From Verrucomicrobiia bacterium (GTDB lineage Bacteria; Verrucomicrobiota; Verrucomicrobiia; Limisphaerales; JAEYXS01), in the NCBI GenBank assembly GCA_036405135.1, contig DASWYF010000010.1:163350-227349 (forward strand): a stretch of DNA of 64,000 nt. The letters are read 5' to 3'. The position numbers and the translations under genes were made by a program. The notes below the pieces were generated by a model. The model was not told the origin of the DNA and ran no database searches. It saw nothing but the letters and a program-made list of their open reading frames with translations. Below are positions 18,023-26,578 of this stretch, piece by piece (the first letter of the stretch is position 1; the number at the start of each line of letters is the position of its first letter).

Positions 18023-19117
18023 TTACTTAATCACCTTGTGTGAATTCATCGCCAAGAACTTGGTGAATTCGTTCAACACTGGTTTTAGCTCGATACCTTT
18101 TTCCACTGTTACGCGGGCGTTGAGGAGGTTGTTTTCACGATCCACCTTCGGGTCTACGTGGCCGATGATGCGGGTGCCGCTGAGGATGGGGAGGGCGTAG
18201 TAGCCGCGGACGCGTTTGGCGGGTGGGGTGTAAACTTCCCAGGTGTAGTCGAAATCCCAGAGGCGGCGGGTGATCTTGCGGTCGTAGATGATGGGGTCGA
18301 GCGGGGCGAGCAGGTGTGGGGTCGTTGGAGGCTCGGGGAGGTCGGCGGCGTTCTTCAATAATTCGGCGTCTTCGTTCAGGCAATAGACGGGGGCGTGGTC
18401 GGCCACTTTTACTTTGGTGATAAAGTCTTTGGCGAGTTGTGCGTGGGCGTTGTTCAAGGTCACGAGGCGGCGCTGGCGCAGGCGGACTTGGATGAGCCAG
18501 CGTTTGATCTCACGGGCGGTGGCGGGTTTGCTGGAGAGCACGGATTCAGGGAGAATGCGTTCGGGGAGATCGAAGACGCGGCGGAAGTTATCTCGGCGGG
18601 TGATGAGGAGGCGACCGTGGAAGAAGAGTTTATCGAGGGTGACTTTCGCCAAGGTGCCGGTGGTGCCCCAGCCGGTTTGGGAACTGCCGGAATCGAGGAA
18701 AGCGGAGGAACTGAGCGGGCCTTCGGTGCGGATGCGGTCGATGATCTTTCGAGCCATCTTCTTTTGATCGGCATCAAGGGCGCCGGAGTATCTGTCTGAA
18801 GTGCGGCGGGCTTTCATGCCGGGCAGGAGGTAGCGGTAGTCCTCCATTGGCAGGGCGACGAGGACGCCGACGTAGTGCTCGAAGAAGGCGCGGTCTTTTC
18901 GTTGGTATAGCGCCTTCAATAAATCATCGCGCTGATAGTTCTGTACGCGGTTGCGCAGGATGAGATCGTGCATCTTGCCGCAGACGTCGATGGGATCGAT
19001 CTGGATGTAGCCGTGATGGCGGATGGCGTCATCGGTGGTGCGATGAGGGGCGTCGAGATGGAGGACGCGGCGGAGGAACTTGCGGCAGGCTTGGGGCGTG
19101 GTGGTGACGGTTTTCAA
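18023..19117 (-). CDS. YcaQ/AlkX-like winged-helix DNA glycosylase family protein
   Basis: 364 residues, TTG start. Belongs to the winged-helix family COG3214 (YcaQ, AlkZ). Near the N-terminus is HHGYIQIDPIDVCGKMHDLI, corresponding to the QxD/QID region that carries the catalytic residues in these crosslink-unhooking glycosylases. Further family features: RAFFEHYVGVLVALPMEDYR, GPLSSSAF, the C-terminal LLAPLDPIIYDRKITRRLWD, FDYTWEVYTPPAKRVRGYYA and LPILSGTRIIGHVDPK. Probably acts in repair of alkylated or crosslinked DNA; activity on a given lesion is inferred from the family. Confidence 0.87.
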   Translation of the reverse strand: MKTVTTTPQACRKFLRRVLHLDAPHRTTDDAIRHHGYIQIDPIDVCGKMHDLILRNRVQNYQRDDLLKALYQRKDRAFFEHYVGVLVALPMEDYRYLLPGMKARRTSDRYSGALDADQKKMARKIIDRIRTEGPLSSSAFLDSGSSQTGWGTTGTLAKVTLDKLFFHGRLLITRRDNFRRVFDLPERILPESVLSSKPATAREIKRWLIQVRLRQRRLVTLNNAHAQLAKDFITKVKVADHAPVYCLNEDAELLKNAADLPEPPTTPHLLAPLDPIIYDRKITRRLWDFDYTWEVYTPPAKRVRGYYALPILSGTRIIGHVDPKVDRENNLLNARVTVEKGIELKPVLNEFTKFLAMNSHKVIK

Positions 19118-19486
19118 AATTCACAGCCCCGACAGGAGCCGGGGTGAAAATACGCGGAATACGTAAAAAGGGAAACAGGGAATGGGGTTAGACAGGATCA
19201 ACAAGAGTTACAGGATGGAGATATGATGCGTGATACGTAATGCGTAACGGGGAAACAGCGAGGCCGGTGGCATCAGTGGGCCTATGTGGGGTAAAGTTGA
19301 ACCGGAGACGGAGGGGCAGAGAGTTTGAACAGAAGGGCGCGAAGGCAGCGAAGGGGAGAAATATTTCAACGAATGGATGGGGTGTTCCGGTTTTTTGGAG
19401 CAATCAGGGAAGTTAACCGCGAACTACGCGAAATACACGAAAAGGGAAAACGGGGAGGGCGTGAAATGACGACTCGCGAATGAGCG
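19118..19486. other. Intergenic region with degenerate repeats
   Basis: No gene. A small hairpin (CCCCGACAGGAGCCGGGG) lies near 19129, upstream of the YcaQ-like gene. Degenerate tracts of the ATGCGTGATACGTAATGCGT type (about 19225-19246) and CGCGAACTACGCGAAATACA type (about 19418-19440) follow. Confidence 0.55.
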
Positions 19487-19909
19487 TCACCAAATGCGGC
19501 CGGCTCGCCACAGGTCTTTGGGGAGCCAGGTGATCTGGTTGGTGTCGGTGGTGTTGACGGAGCCGGCCAGGACGCTTTGGCGTACAGAGGGTTCCAGGTC
19601 ACGGAAAGATTTCGCACTCGCTCCGATCTGGGCGCCGAGGCGGTTGTTGTGGCGGTCCATCCGGTTGGAATCTTTGCCGCCAGATTCCATCAGAGCAGTC
19701 ATCAGATAGACTGCCTGCTCATCCAAGGTGTAAGAAACGACTGCACTGGCGAGGGCGTGGCGGTAGGCATCGAGGGGGCCGTGTCGGCCACCTTCGAAGT
19801 CTGATCGGAAAACGTGGGTCCAGGTGTAACCAAGAACACATAAAGGGTAGATGCTCAGGAGGAGAGCCACGGCGGCCAGACGCCATAGTATCTTTCGCTT
19901 GTTCTTCAT
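19487..19909 (-). CDS. DUF6973-like membrane-anchored protein
   Basis: 140 residues. N-terminal hydrophobic segment (LWRLAAVALLLSIYPLCVLG, about 8-27) as anchor or signal. The core GPLDAYRHALASAVVSYTLD followed by MDRHNNRLGAQIG matches the H/N-rich signature (DAxRHA ... MDxHNNxxG) of small DUF6973-type proteins found in many bacteria. The paired His and Asn residues hint at a metal or catalytic site, but the function is unknown. Isolated, with repeats on both sides. Confidence 0.65.
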   Translation of the reverse strand: MKNKRKILWRLAAVALLLSIYPLCVLGYTWTHVFRSDFEGGRHGPLDAYRHALASAVVSYTLDEQAVYLMTALMESGGKDSNRMDRHNNRLGAQIGASAKSFRDLEPSVRQSVLAGSVNTTDTNQITWLPKDLWRAGRIW

Positions 19910-20033
19910 CGAGCGGGTTAGAGAATGTCAGGAACTGTTCGGGAGTAAAATCGCAAAACTTGTTGGCCGAGAGCAAGCGAGTGTGATTGTAAACGGGTCA
20001 GGGAAGCATGGTTGGCTACGGCGGACGTCGCGG

Positions 20034-20063
20034 ACTGCCGGCTGGAATCCGGCAGCACGAGGC
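20034..20063 (+). repeat. Palindromic ACTGCCGGC...GCAGCACG repeat
   Basis: Variant of the family also seen at 8788, 58311 and 59855, with a shorter stem (TGCCGG/CCGGCA) and GAATT-like loop change. It lies upstream of the gene at 20128. Confidence 0.7.
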
Positions 20064-20127
20064 TCCGTGCTACGGCAAGCCGCAGGTGGGCTTGACAAGC
20101 AGCCAAGGAAAAATTGAAATTTGAGGG

Positions 20128-21522
20128 GTGAAAAGTTCGCTGAGGAGTTTTTGGGCCAAGAGCTATTACATGTTAATGGCAATGGCGGTTTTTCTATTGG
20201 CAGGAGCTTCATCCGGGATCGCGCAGACGTTGGATGCGCGGGTGCAGCGGAAGATGGAGGAGCTGGAAAAGAAGGGGGTGCCGACGACGCGGAAAGCCAT
20301 CTGGGAAAAAGTTAAGGCCGTGCCCAAGGAGGATAATGCGGCACCGTTGCTGTTGGATGCCGCGATGAAGCTGGGGTTGCCGGGCAAGCCGGATGCGCGG
20401 TTGCCCTACATCGCCGGGGTGATCCCGCCAGATGTCACGCGTCCGCTATCGCTCACGGATCTAAGCATCGCGAGAGCGTGGCTGGCGCGAAGGGCGGCGG
20501 CGGTGCAGGCGTTGAGTGTGGCGCTGGGCAAGCCGGATTGTCTGTTCCTGAAACATGGAACCAGACTCGCCCGGACCGATGAAGAGTATCATTTCATGGA
20601 CATGAGGCATCTGGCGCAGTTGCTGGCGCTGAAAAGTCATGTGCAGGCAGGGCAAGGGGATGTGAAGGGGGCGATCGATGCCATCGCGGACATCTTGAAG
20701 CTGAGTGATTTTCTCCGCCATGAACCGACGGTGGTGGCGTATCTGTCGCGCTTGGGTCTGGATGCGTATGCCGAGTCGGCGGCGGGGCAATTGATCGGCC
20801 GTCGAACGTTGAACGCAGAACAACTGGAGCGGCTGACAAAATTGTTTACCCGGGAGGCTTATACCGAGCAGCTAAAATTGGGGCTGGCGAGTGAGATCGT
20901 GATGAGCCGGGATTTGATGCTGCTGCCGCCGCAGCTTTTTTATGATTCGCTGTATCAGGGGAAATCAGTGGCCACCGGGGTGTTGCATACCACGCCACCC
21001 GAGGTGGTGAAGGCCGGGGAGGCGCTGTGGAAGGATGGGCGGATCCATCTGGATTCCGTGATGTTTCTGGAGCAGATGGGGGTGTTGATCGAGGCGGCGG
21101 AAAAGCCGGTGAAGCAAGGGAGGCAGATGGAGGCGGCTGTGGAAGTGAAATGCAAGGAGGCCGAGCAGAAGCAGTTCATCCAGACTTCCTCGTTTGTGCC
21201 GCCCTTGACGGGGTTGAGTCTCAAGCAGGGTGAGGCGCTGGCGCGGCGGCGGTTGTTGCTGACGGCGCTGGCGATCGAGCAAGAGCGTTTAAAGAATATG
21301 GGGCGGGTGCCGGAATCGCTTGAGGGTTTAGCGAAGGGGGAGGGGAAGGCGGTGGCGGAAGATCCTTTTGCGGAGGGGGCACTATTCCGTTATCGCAAGC
21401 TGGCGAAGGGGTATCAGTTGTACAGCGTGGCCGGTGATGGGGCCGATAATGGCGGGGTGAAGAAGTCGTCAGGAGCCGGAGCGGGGACGGCGTATGATAT
21501 CGTGGTGAATATCGGGCGGTAG
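20128..21522 (+). CDS. Secreted protein of unknown function with pseudopilin-like C-terminus
   Basis: 464 residues from GTG 20128; an ATG at 20170 is an alternative start. Signal peptide around YYMLMAMAVFLLAGASSGIA. The body is helical (LADLSI/IARAWLARRAAAVQALSVAL, MRHLAQLLALKSHVQAGQGD). The C-terminal part EDPFAEGALFRYRKLAKGYQ then LYSVAGDGADNGG is a motif often seen at the end of planctomycete/verrucomicrobial secreted proteins, resembling the calcium-site end of type II pseudopilins. No catalytic motif recognised. Flanked by long non-coding DNA. Confidence 0.7.
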   Translation: MKSSLRSFWAKSYYMLMAMAVFLLAGASSGIAQTLDARVQRKMEELEKKGVPTTRKAIWEKVKAVPKEDNAAPLLLDAAMKLGLPGKPDARLPYIAGVIPPDVTRPLSLTDLSIARAWLARRAAAVQALSVALGKPDCLFLKHGTRLARTDEEYHFMDMRHLAQLLALKSHVQAGQGDVKGAIDAIADILKLSDFLRHEPTVVAYLSRLGLDAYAESAAGQLIGRRTLNAEQLERLTKLFTREAYTEQLKLGLASEIVMSRDLMLLPPQLFYDSLYQGKSVATGVLHTTPPEVVKAGEALWKDGRIHLDSVMFLEQMGVLIEAAEKPVKQGRQMEAAVEVKCKEAEQKQFIQTSSFVPPLTGLSLKQGEALARRRLLLTALAIEQERLKNMGRVPESLEGLAKGEGKAVAEDPFAEGALFRYRKLAKGYQLYSVAGDGADNGGVKKSSGAGAGTAYDIVVNIGR

Positions 21523-21800
21523 GATAGAATACGGTATGGCCCGCAAAACACGCGAAAACCGGTTGCACCGGTGGGCCAATGGGGGCGAAGGCGCAGGGAA
21601 ATTTTTTCAACCGAATGGGAGGGGGAATTATGAGTTATGAATTATGAGGTATGAAAGGGGAGTTGAAAACCGGAAGGTAAAATGCGAGTTACGTGGATGG
21701 GGATTTTTGGATGTTGTTGAGTGGGAAATGGTTGGGATTTACGTGCGAATTTTAGCGAAAAGTGGTGGTTTTCTTGCGATGTTTGTGGGATTAATTCCAG

Positions 21801-21826
21801 TGCTGACAACTCGTTGTCGGTAAAGG
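21801..21826 (+). repeat. 26-bp exact repeat, copy 1
   Basis: Identical to 63457-63482. Contains the hairpin GACAACTCGTTGTC. Lies 273 bp before the RNA candidate at 22074, as its twin lies 273 bp before the copy at 63730. Confidence 0.85.
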
Positions 21827-21959
21827 CGGGTGAGACTGGAGGTTGGCGCTCGAATCGGAGTGGTAGGCAGCTTCTGGAGAATCCCAAAGTCATCAAGCAT
21901 AGCGATACGCATTGTCGTGTAGTTGTGTCCTGCGTTGGTGGGGAGGTGACAGCCTTATG

Positions 21960-22013
21960 GAGCCATCATGGGATGATGGAGTGGGAAAGTTTTCAGTGTT
22001 CAGTTTTCAGCCG
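21960..22013 (+). repeat. Hairpin plus GTTTTCAGTGTTCAGTTTTC repeat, copy 1
   Basis: CCATCAT-GGG-ATGATGG hairpin (21963-21979), then GGAAAGTTTTCAGTGTTCAG. The copy at 63944 has CCATCGT/ACGATGG, a compensated base-pair change. Confidence 0.8.
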
Positions 22014-22073
22014 GTTGCACCGGAGGCCAGACTGGGAAACGAAAACAGCCCAACCAAAAGTCTCAGATAGTTA

Positions 22074-22303
22074 GGATCTGTGGGTGTATCGGGTGTTGGA
22101 TCGGGGCTCGTAAGCTGGAGGGGGAACGGGACGTCGGTGGGTGTAGGATTATTTATGACCCACCGGGGAATCTCACAGTACTCACTGCGGAACCAGCCGA
22201 GTCAGGAACAGCGCCAGAGTCTGGCCTCCCTGTGAGGAGGAGCCATAGGCCAGATACAGCCGCAGGGGTCGGGTGGTTTCATTGCTCTTTGACATAATTT
22301 CCT
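22074..22303 (+). ncRNA. Putative structured RNA, copy A (HEARO/omega-RNA-like?)
   Basis: About 230 nt matching 63730-63943 in conserved blocks: the first 20 nt, the block GGGGCTCGTAAGCTGGAGGG, CACTGCGGAACCAGCCG (22183-22199) and a 36-nt 3' block (22261-22296). Predicted pairing: CTCG-taa-GCTGG (22107-22118) with CCAGCCGAG (22193-22201); hairpin CGGTGGGT/ACCCACCG (22135-22165); hairpin TCTGGCC/GGCCAGA (22220-22254). The hairpins differ in sequence from copy B but pair in both. The 3' block holds TGCTCTTTGACA (22283), like a boxA or a -35 box. No protein gene of the IscB type is nearby. Confidence 0.55.
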
Positions 22304-22535
22304 AAAGGGAATGCTGAGGTTAGCGTCCGCGTGAGGGCGAAGTTCAAGATTTATCAAAAATCGAGGACGACGACGAGAACGAGGACGAGGACGAACGGCG
22401 TTGCCTTGTGGAGTGGCTGGCGAGGGTCGGATCCGGGAGGTGCAGACTGGTGGCTAGAGTGCCGCAGGACAGGATGCTATCGAGAAGAGGGAGCATCAAA
22501 CGGACGAGATGGGAAGGCTGCTTCGGGGAATGTAT

Positions 22536-22602
22536 GAATTATGAAGGATGAGGTATGAAAGGGGAGAAGTTGGGGAAACATCGAACTCTGAACATCGAAA
22601 GG
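22536..22602. repeat. Degenerate GAATTATGA and AACATCGAA dispersed repeats
   Basis: GAATTATGAAGGATGAGGTA then GGGGAAACATCGAACTCTGA and ACATCGAAAGG. The first tract also occurs near 21637, the second near 17975 and 62049. Confidence 0.65.
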
Positions 22603-22648
22603 GGGTTAGAGCCGACTTACGTCGGGCTGCTACAGTTGGAGAATGGGT

Positions 22649-25423
22649 TTACTCCAAGGCGGCGATGGCGGTGCGGAGTTTGCGCTCCAAGGTGTTCAAA
22701 CGCTGTTGCGTGAGGAGCTTGCCGCCGCCGATCTCGGTGACGTAGAAGGAGTCGATGGCGGCGCCTTTCTCGGTGGTGATCTTGGAGAGGATGACATCCA
22801 CCTTCAGGTCGCTCAGGGTCTGCGCGATGGTGTAGAGGAGGCCGACGCGGTCTTCCGTCTCGATATCAATGACGGTGCATTGCGCCGAGCTGTCGTTATC
22901 GAAGCTGATGATGATGGGCAGTTCTTCGCCTTCGAGCGGGAAGTAGAGCGGCTTCACTGCCTTCCTTTTTTTGATCAAGGCGTTGAGGTTGGTGGTGTCA
23001 TCGTTCAGCACCTGAGCGAGATATTTCTCGAACAGCTCTTTGGATTCGCGCTCGGCTGGCTTGCCAGTCACGGCTTCGTTCACGAGCAAGGTGTCGATGA
23101 TGATGCCATCGCCTCGGGAGAAGATCTGGGCGCTGAGAATGTTCAGGCCCGCAGCTGTGAGTGCGCCGGTGATCTTTGCGAAGAGGCCGGTGCGGTCCCA
23201 GGTGCAGACCTTCACGACGCTGTGGCTGCGGTCGGGCTCGTTATGCCAGTAGGTGACGGGCTCCAACGCACGGTTCTCTTCCGTGAGTTGCAAATGCATG
23301 AAGCGATGGGTGAGCGCGAGATCGGTCATCACATCGCGCGCCGTGTGCGTATGGAAATAGCGTGGTGGCAACGAATGGAAGTGCGCTTGCAATTCGTCTT
23401 CGTTGAAGCTGGAAGGAGCGAGTTTACGGACTTCCTTGGCGAGGTTCTCACGCAACTTCTCTTCCGCGCGAATAAAGTCAGGTCCACCGGCGATGAGGTT
23501 CATCGTATTGCGATGAAGCGTCCAGAGGAGCGAGTCCTTGAAGCTGTTCCAGATCTTGTCACTGGTGCCGAGTGAATCGGCGACGGTGTGAAGCGTGAGC
23601 ATCACGAGGTTCTCAGGTGTCTCGATGAGCTTCGCGAAGCTCTGGATGACGGCGGGGTCATCGAGGTCGCGACGTTGCGAGATCTGCACCATGGTGAGGT
23701 GTTGCTCGACGATGAGGTGCAGCTTATCGACCGCCGCCGCGCTGAGTTTGAGGCGCTTGCCCATGCGGTTCACGAGGCGGGCACTGTCTTTCTCATGGTG
23801 ACCGCTGTCATCGGCCTTGCCGGCGTCATGCAGGAGCAAGGCGAGGTAAAGGAGGTGCGGATGTTCCAGGCTGATGAACATCTCGGTGTAGGCGTTCAGC
23901 GGCGGGGTCTTCGCGCCCCAGATGTCATCGAGCTTCTGCAAGCACATGAGCGTGTGCTCATCGGCAGCGTATTGATGGAAGAACTCGTGTTGGACGAGGC
24001 AGGTGAGGCGGCCGAATTCCGGGATGTATTTTCCGAGGAAATCGACATTGTGCATCATCCGCAGAATGCGCGCGACGTCACCACGCTGGTCCATGATCTG
24101 GAGGAAGGTCTCGTGAACGTGGATATCCTCCAAGAAATAGCGGTTCACCAAGGAGAGTTCCTGACGGATGAGCTGGGCGAGATCGGGATGCAGCGAAAGA
24201 CCGCGTTGCTGCGCGTAGAGGAACACGCGCATGAGTCGGCGCGGTTGCTCGCGGAAGACGCGGGCGTTCGCCGCCTCGATCTGGCCATCGAGGAAAATGA
24301 AACCATCTACCGGCGCGGGTTTGGCGGATTTGCGACTGCGCAAGATCTCGCGGAACGTCGGGAAGCGGCTGGCCACGGGCATCATCGCGAGACGTTGCTC
24401 CACGAGCTGGCTGATAAGGTAGATGTTGCGCGAGTGTTTGTAGAAATCGCGCATCAGGCCTTCGAGACGTTTGCGAGGGGAGCGATCGGTGTAGCCGAGA
24501 TTGTGCGCGATAGCGGGCTGGATGCTCTTGGGCAGGGCATCGACGGGACGACCGGTGTGATAATGCAGGTCCGTGCGGACGCGCATCAGGTAGTCGTAAG
24601 CGGCCTCAAGCTGCTTCGCTTCCGCCGCGCTCAAAAGATCGCGCAGGCGCAGCTCCTCAGTGGTGCGGGCGCGAATCTTGAAATACGCCATCCACATGAG
24701 GTTCTGGTAATCGCGCAGGCCGCCGCAGCCGTTCTTGATGTTCGGCTCTTGCATACAAGCCGAGTTGCCGTACTTGGCGCGGCGATCTGATTGATCGGCC
24801 AGACGCGCAGCGATATATTCCTGCTCGTAGCCTTTGACGCACTTGGTCTCGACGACTTTCTGGAACCTGTCGAAGAGTTTGGCATCACCGGCGATAAAAC
24901 GTGCTTCGATGAGCGAGGTCTTGGACTGCATGTCGCTGTTCGCGACTTTCACGCAATCATCCAGACTACGGACAGCGGGGCCGACCTTTAGGCCGATGTC
25001 GTAGAGTGTGTAGAGCAGGCCACCAGCGCCGGTGAGAGCCTCGAGCAGAGGATGCGGCTTGTTCCCGGACATCATGCGGCCATCATGCAGGAACATGATG
25101 TCGATATCGCTGTGCGGATTCAGTTCACCACGGCCATAACCGCCGATCGCCAAGAGCGCGAGCGGAGGAAGCTGGGGCAGATAGAAATTGCCGATCTTGA
25201 CGACGGTGTCGAAGAGGTTGCGCAAGAGCGCATCCATGATGGCGGCGCGCGCCTGGCAGATCTCGCGCCCGCCACCACCGGCACGATGGAGGATGCGGAG
25301 GCGATGGGATTCGACCTTGAGGAAATTCTTGTAGCGGGCCAGTTCCTGTGCGGGTGTGCGCCCGGCAGGCAGCGGTAAACGCTGGCTGGCACTCGCATCA
25401 ATCTTTTCCAACAAGGTCGGCAC
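22649..25423 (-). CDS. glnD: [Protein-PII] uridylyltransferase / uridylyl-removing enzyme
   Basis: Senses glutamine and uridylylates or deuridylylates PII, controlling nitrogen assimilation; cytoplasmic. 924 residues, GTG start. Domains in order: nucleotidyltransferase with GGYGRGELNPHSDID (94-108), GlnD helical domain (KNGCGGLRDYQNLMWMAYFK), HD domain with LALLLHDAGKADDSGHHEKD (about 530-550), and two ACT domains (VCTWDRTGLFAKITGALTAA near 740; DIETEDRVGLLYTIAQTLSD near 840). All catalytic motifs are present. Last gene of the likely nadC-birA-lpxR-glnD run. No glnB or amtB nearby. Confidence 0.95.
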   Translation of the reverse strand: MPTLLEKIDASASQRLPLPAGRTPAQELARYKNFLKVESHRLRILHRAGGGGREICQARAAIMDALLRNLFDTVVKIGNFYLPQLPPLALLAIGGYGRGELNPHSDIDIMFLHDGRMMSGNKPHPLLEALTGAGGLLYTLYDIGLKVGPAVRSLDDCVKVANSDMQSKTSLIEARFIAGDAKLFDRFQKVVETKCVKGYEQEYIAARLADQSDRRAKYGNSACMQEPNIKNGCGGLRDYQNLMWMAYFKIRARTTEELRLRDLLSAAEAKQLEAAYDYLMRVRTDLHYHTGRPVDALPKSIQPAIAHNLGYTDRSPRKRLEGLMRDFYKHSRNIYLISQLVEQRLAMMPVASRFPTFREILRSRKSAKPAPVDGFIFLDGQIEAANARVFREQPRRLMRVFLYAQQRGLSLHPDLAQLIRQELSLVNRYFLEDIHVHETFLQIMDQRGDVARILRMMHNVDFLGKYIPEFGRLTCLVQHEFFHQYAADEHTLMCLQKLDDIWGAKTPPLNAYTEMFISLEHPHLLYLALLLHDAGKADDSGHHEKDSARLVNRMGKRLKLSAAAVDKLHLIVEQHLTMVQISQRRDLDDPAVIQSFAKLIETPENLVMLTLHTVADSLGTSDKIWNSFKDSLLWTLHRNTMNLIAGGPDFIRAEEKLRENLAKEVRKLAPSSFNEDELQAHFHSLPPRYFHTHTARDVMTDLALTHRFMHLQLTEENRALEPVTYWHNEPDRSHSVVKVCTWDRTGLFAKITGALTAAGLNILSAQIFSRGDGIIIDTLLVNEAVTGKPAERESKELFEKYLAQVLNDDTTNLNALIKKRKAVKPLYFPLEGEELPIIISFDNDSSAQCTVIDIETEDRVGLLYTIAQTLSDLKVDVILSKITTEKGAAIDSFYVTEIGGGKLLTQQRLNTLERKLRTAIAALE

Positions 25424-25477
25424 GCGGGGACAGTAGGGCGGAGGAGCGAAAGAGCAAAGAGGGAATTTGCCTTCGGC

Positions 25478-26527
25478 TTACCACTTCGCTCGCAAGTAAA
25501 CGGAACCGAAAACATCCCGTTCCTGTTGCAAACGATACTCGTCCGAGCGCCAGACACCGGAAACACCGACTTCGAGGTACTTGGTGCTCATGACCGCGCC
25601 GAGACGTAAATCGGCTACGAACGGTTCGCGCTTCACACCGCCGGGAGTGCTGCGGAACATGTTGCCATCAATGAAGGTGTTGTGAGCTACCGCACGACCG
25701 GCAGCGCCACCGTAAACATAGAAGCCGAAGTGAGACTTGCGCGTAGGCGAGGGACCACCGGCGACGATGGAGAGCGAGTCCACCTGTTGGATGCCGAAAT
25801 CATCCGGCAGATTCCAGCCGAGACGGACGGTGGCACCAAGTTGGGCAGCGGTGAGCGGATTGCCCGCGCTGAAGCCGACGTCCGGGATGAAGTCGGCAGT
25901 GGGGCCGTAACGAGGGCCAAAGCGATACAGCCAGAAACGCTGATAACGCAGTGCGATGGCCGGTTCGTTCTTGAGCTGGTGATGCCAGCCTTCCGGCAGG
26001 CCGAAGCCACGGACTTCATGCACCCAGATCTGTGCTTCTTTGGCCAGTGACCACGGGCCGACGACGCCCAGCAGCAAAGAGACGTTCTCCATCGTGGGAG
26101 TCTCGCCGCGAGTGGTTTCCCCGCGACGCTGGAAGTTCAGGCCGAAGTAGAGCCAGCCTGCATAAGGACGATCGTCCGGCTGAGAACCGGGGATCGAAAT
26201 ATCCCGCGGCGTAAACATGCTCTGGCCGATCTCGTAGCCGATGCGATAGGACTTGGGATCAAAGCCCCACGCCAAAGTGCCGCTACCGGAACGCTCCAGA
26301 AAATCTTCATCCTCGGCATTCTCTGCGATCCGTTTGTCACCCGTGAGGTAGCTGAGCCGGATGCCTTGGGTATAATGACGGTCGGAATCGAAGAAGAGAT
26401 CGTTCTCTTCGATGATGGTGAAGCTGGGGCCTTGATCGTAGTTGCGGTCGAAATTATCACCGGCCTGGGTGTGGGCTGCGAACGCGAAGAGTGCGGCGGA
26501 CAAAATGCCGGTGCGGATGAATCTCAT
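25478..26527 (-). CDS. LpxR-like lipid A deacylase family outer-membrane protein
   Basis: 349 residues with signal peptide MRFIRTGILSAALFAFAAHT then QAG. The mature start FTIIEENDLFFDSDRHYTQG then IRLSYL is the hallmark of the LpxR/DUF2219 family (Asn-Asp pair and the downstream Tyr-Thr-Gln-Gly). Also PDDRPYAGWLYFGLNFQRRG, and a C-terminal beta strand ending FGSVYLRAKW, typical for a 12-stranded outer-membrane barrel. LpxR removes the 3'-acyloxyacyl chain from lipid A; activity here is inferred from the family. Lies 55 bp after glnD's start side and 52 bp below birA. Confidence 0.88.
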   Translation of the reverse strand: MRFIRTGILSAALFAFAAHTQAGDNFDRNYDQGPSFTIIEENDLFFDSDRHYTQGIRLSYLTGDKRIAENAEDEDFLERSGSGTLAWGFDPKSYRIGYEIGQSMFTPRDISIPGSQPDDRPYAGWLYFGLNFQRRGETTRGETPTMENVSLLLGVVGPWSLAKEAQIWVHEVRGFGLPEGWHHQLKNEPAIALRYQRFWLYRFGPRYGPTADFIPDVGFSAGNPLTAAQLGATVRLGWNLPDDFGIQQVDSLSIVAGGPSPTRKSHFGFYVYGGAAGRAVAHNTFIDGNMFRSTPGGVKREPFVADLRLGAVMSTKYLEVGVSGVWRSDEYRLQQERDVFGSVYLRAKW

Positions 26528-26578
26528 AAGTTAAGTGGGGGGCAGTGCCTTCCTCACACAAGAGGGATAACACGCATT

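Larger units (their letters stand above)
21523..22648. other. 1.1 kb non-coding region with repeats and a structured-RNA candidate
   Basis: No frame looks coding. In order: CCGGTTGCACCGG palindrome near 21563; GAATTATGAGGTATGAAAGG tract near 21637; a 26-bp repeat at 21801; a hairpin repeat at 21960; the RNA candidate at 22074-22303; a GAGGACGACGACGAGAACGA low-complexity run near 22362-22397; GAATTATGA/AACATCGAA tracts at 22536-22602; and a GCCGACTTACGTCGG hairpin near 22610. Most of these motifs recur at 63.2-64 kb. Confidence 0.75.

Noticed and set aside
22261..22303. rRNA operon leader suggested by the boxA-like motif
   Set aside because: No 16S, tRNA-Ile/Ala or 23S sequence follows; the next feature is the end of glnD on the other strand.
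22362..22397. GAGGACGACGACGAGAACGA run as a possible CRISPR or coding acidic repeat
   Set aside because: Units are 6 bp and imperfect with no spacers, and the short frame over it shows no coding pattern; low-complexity sequence only.
22643..24790. Long plus-strand frames (310 and 400 codons) opposite glnD
   Set aside because: Antisense shadows of a gene whose domains are all intact; no family features.
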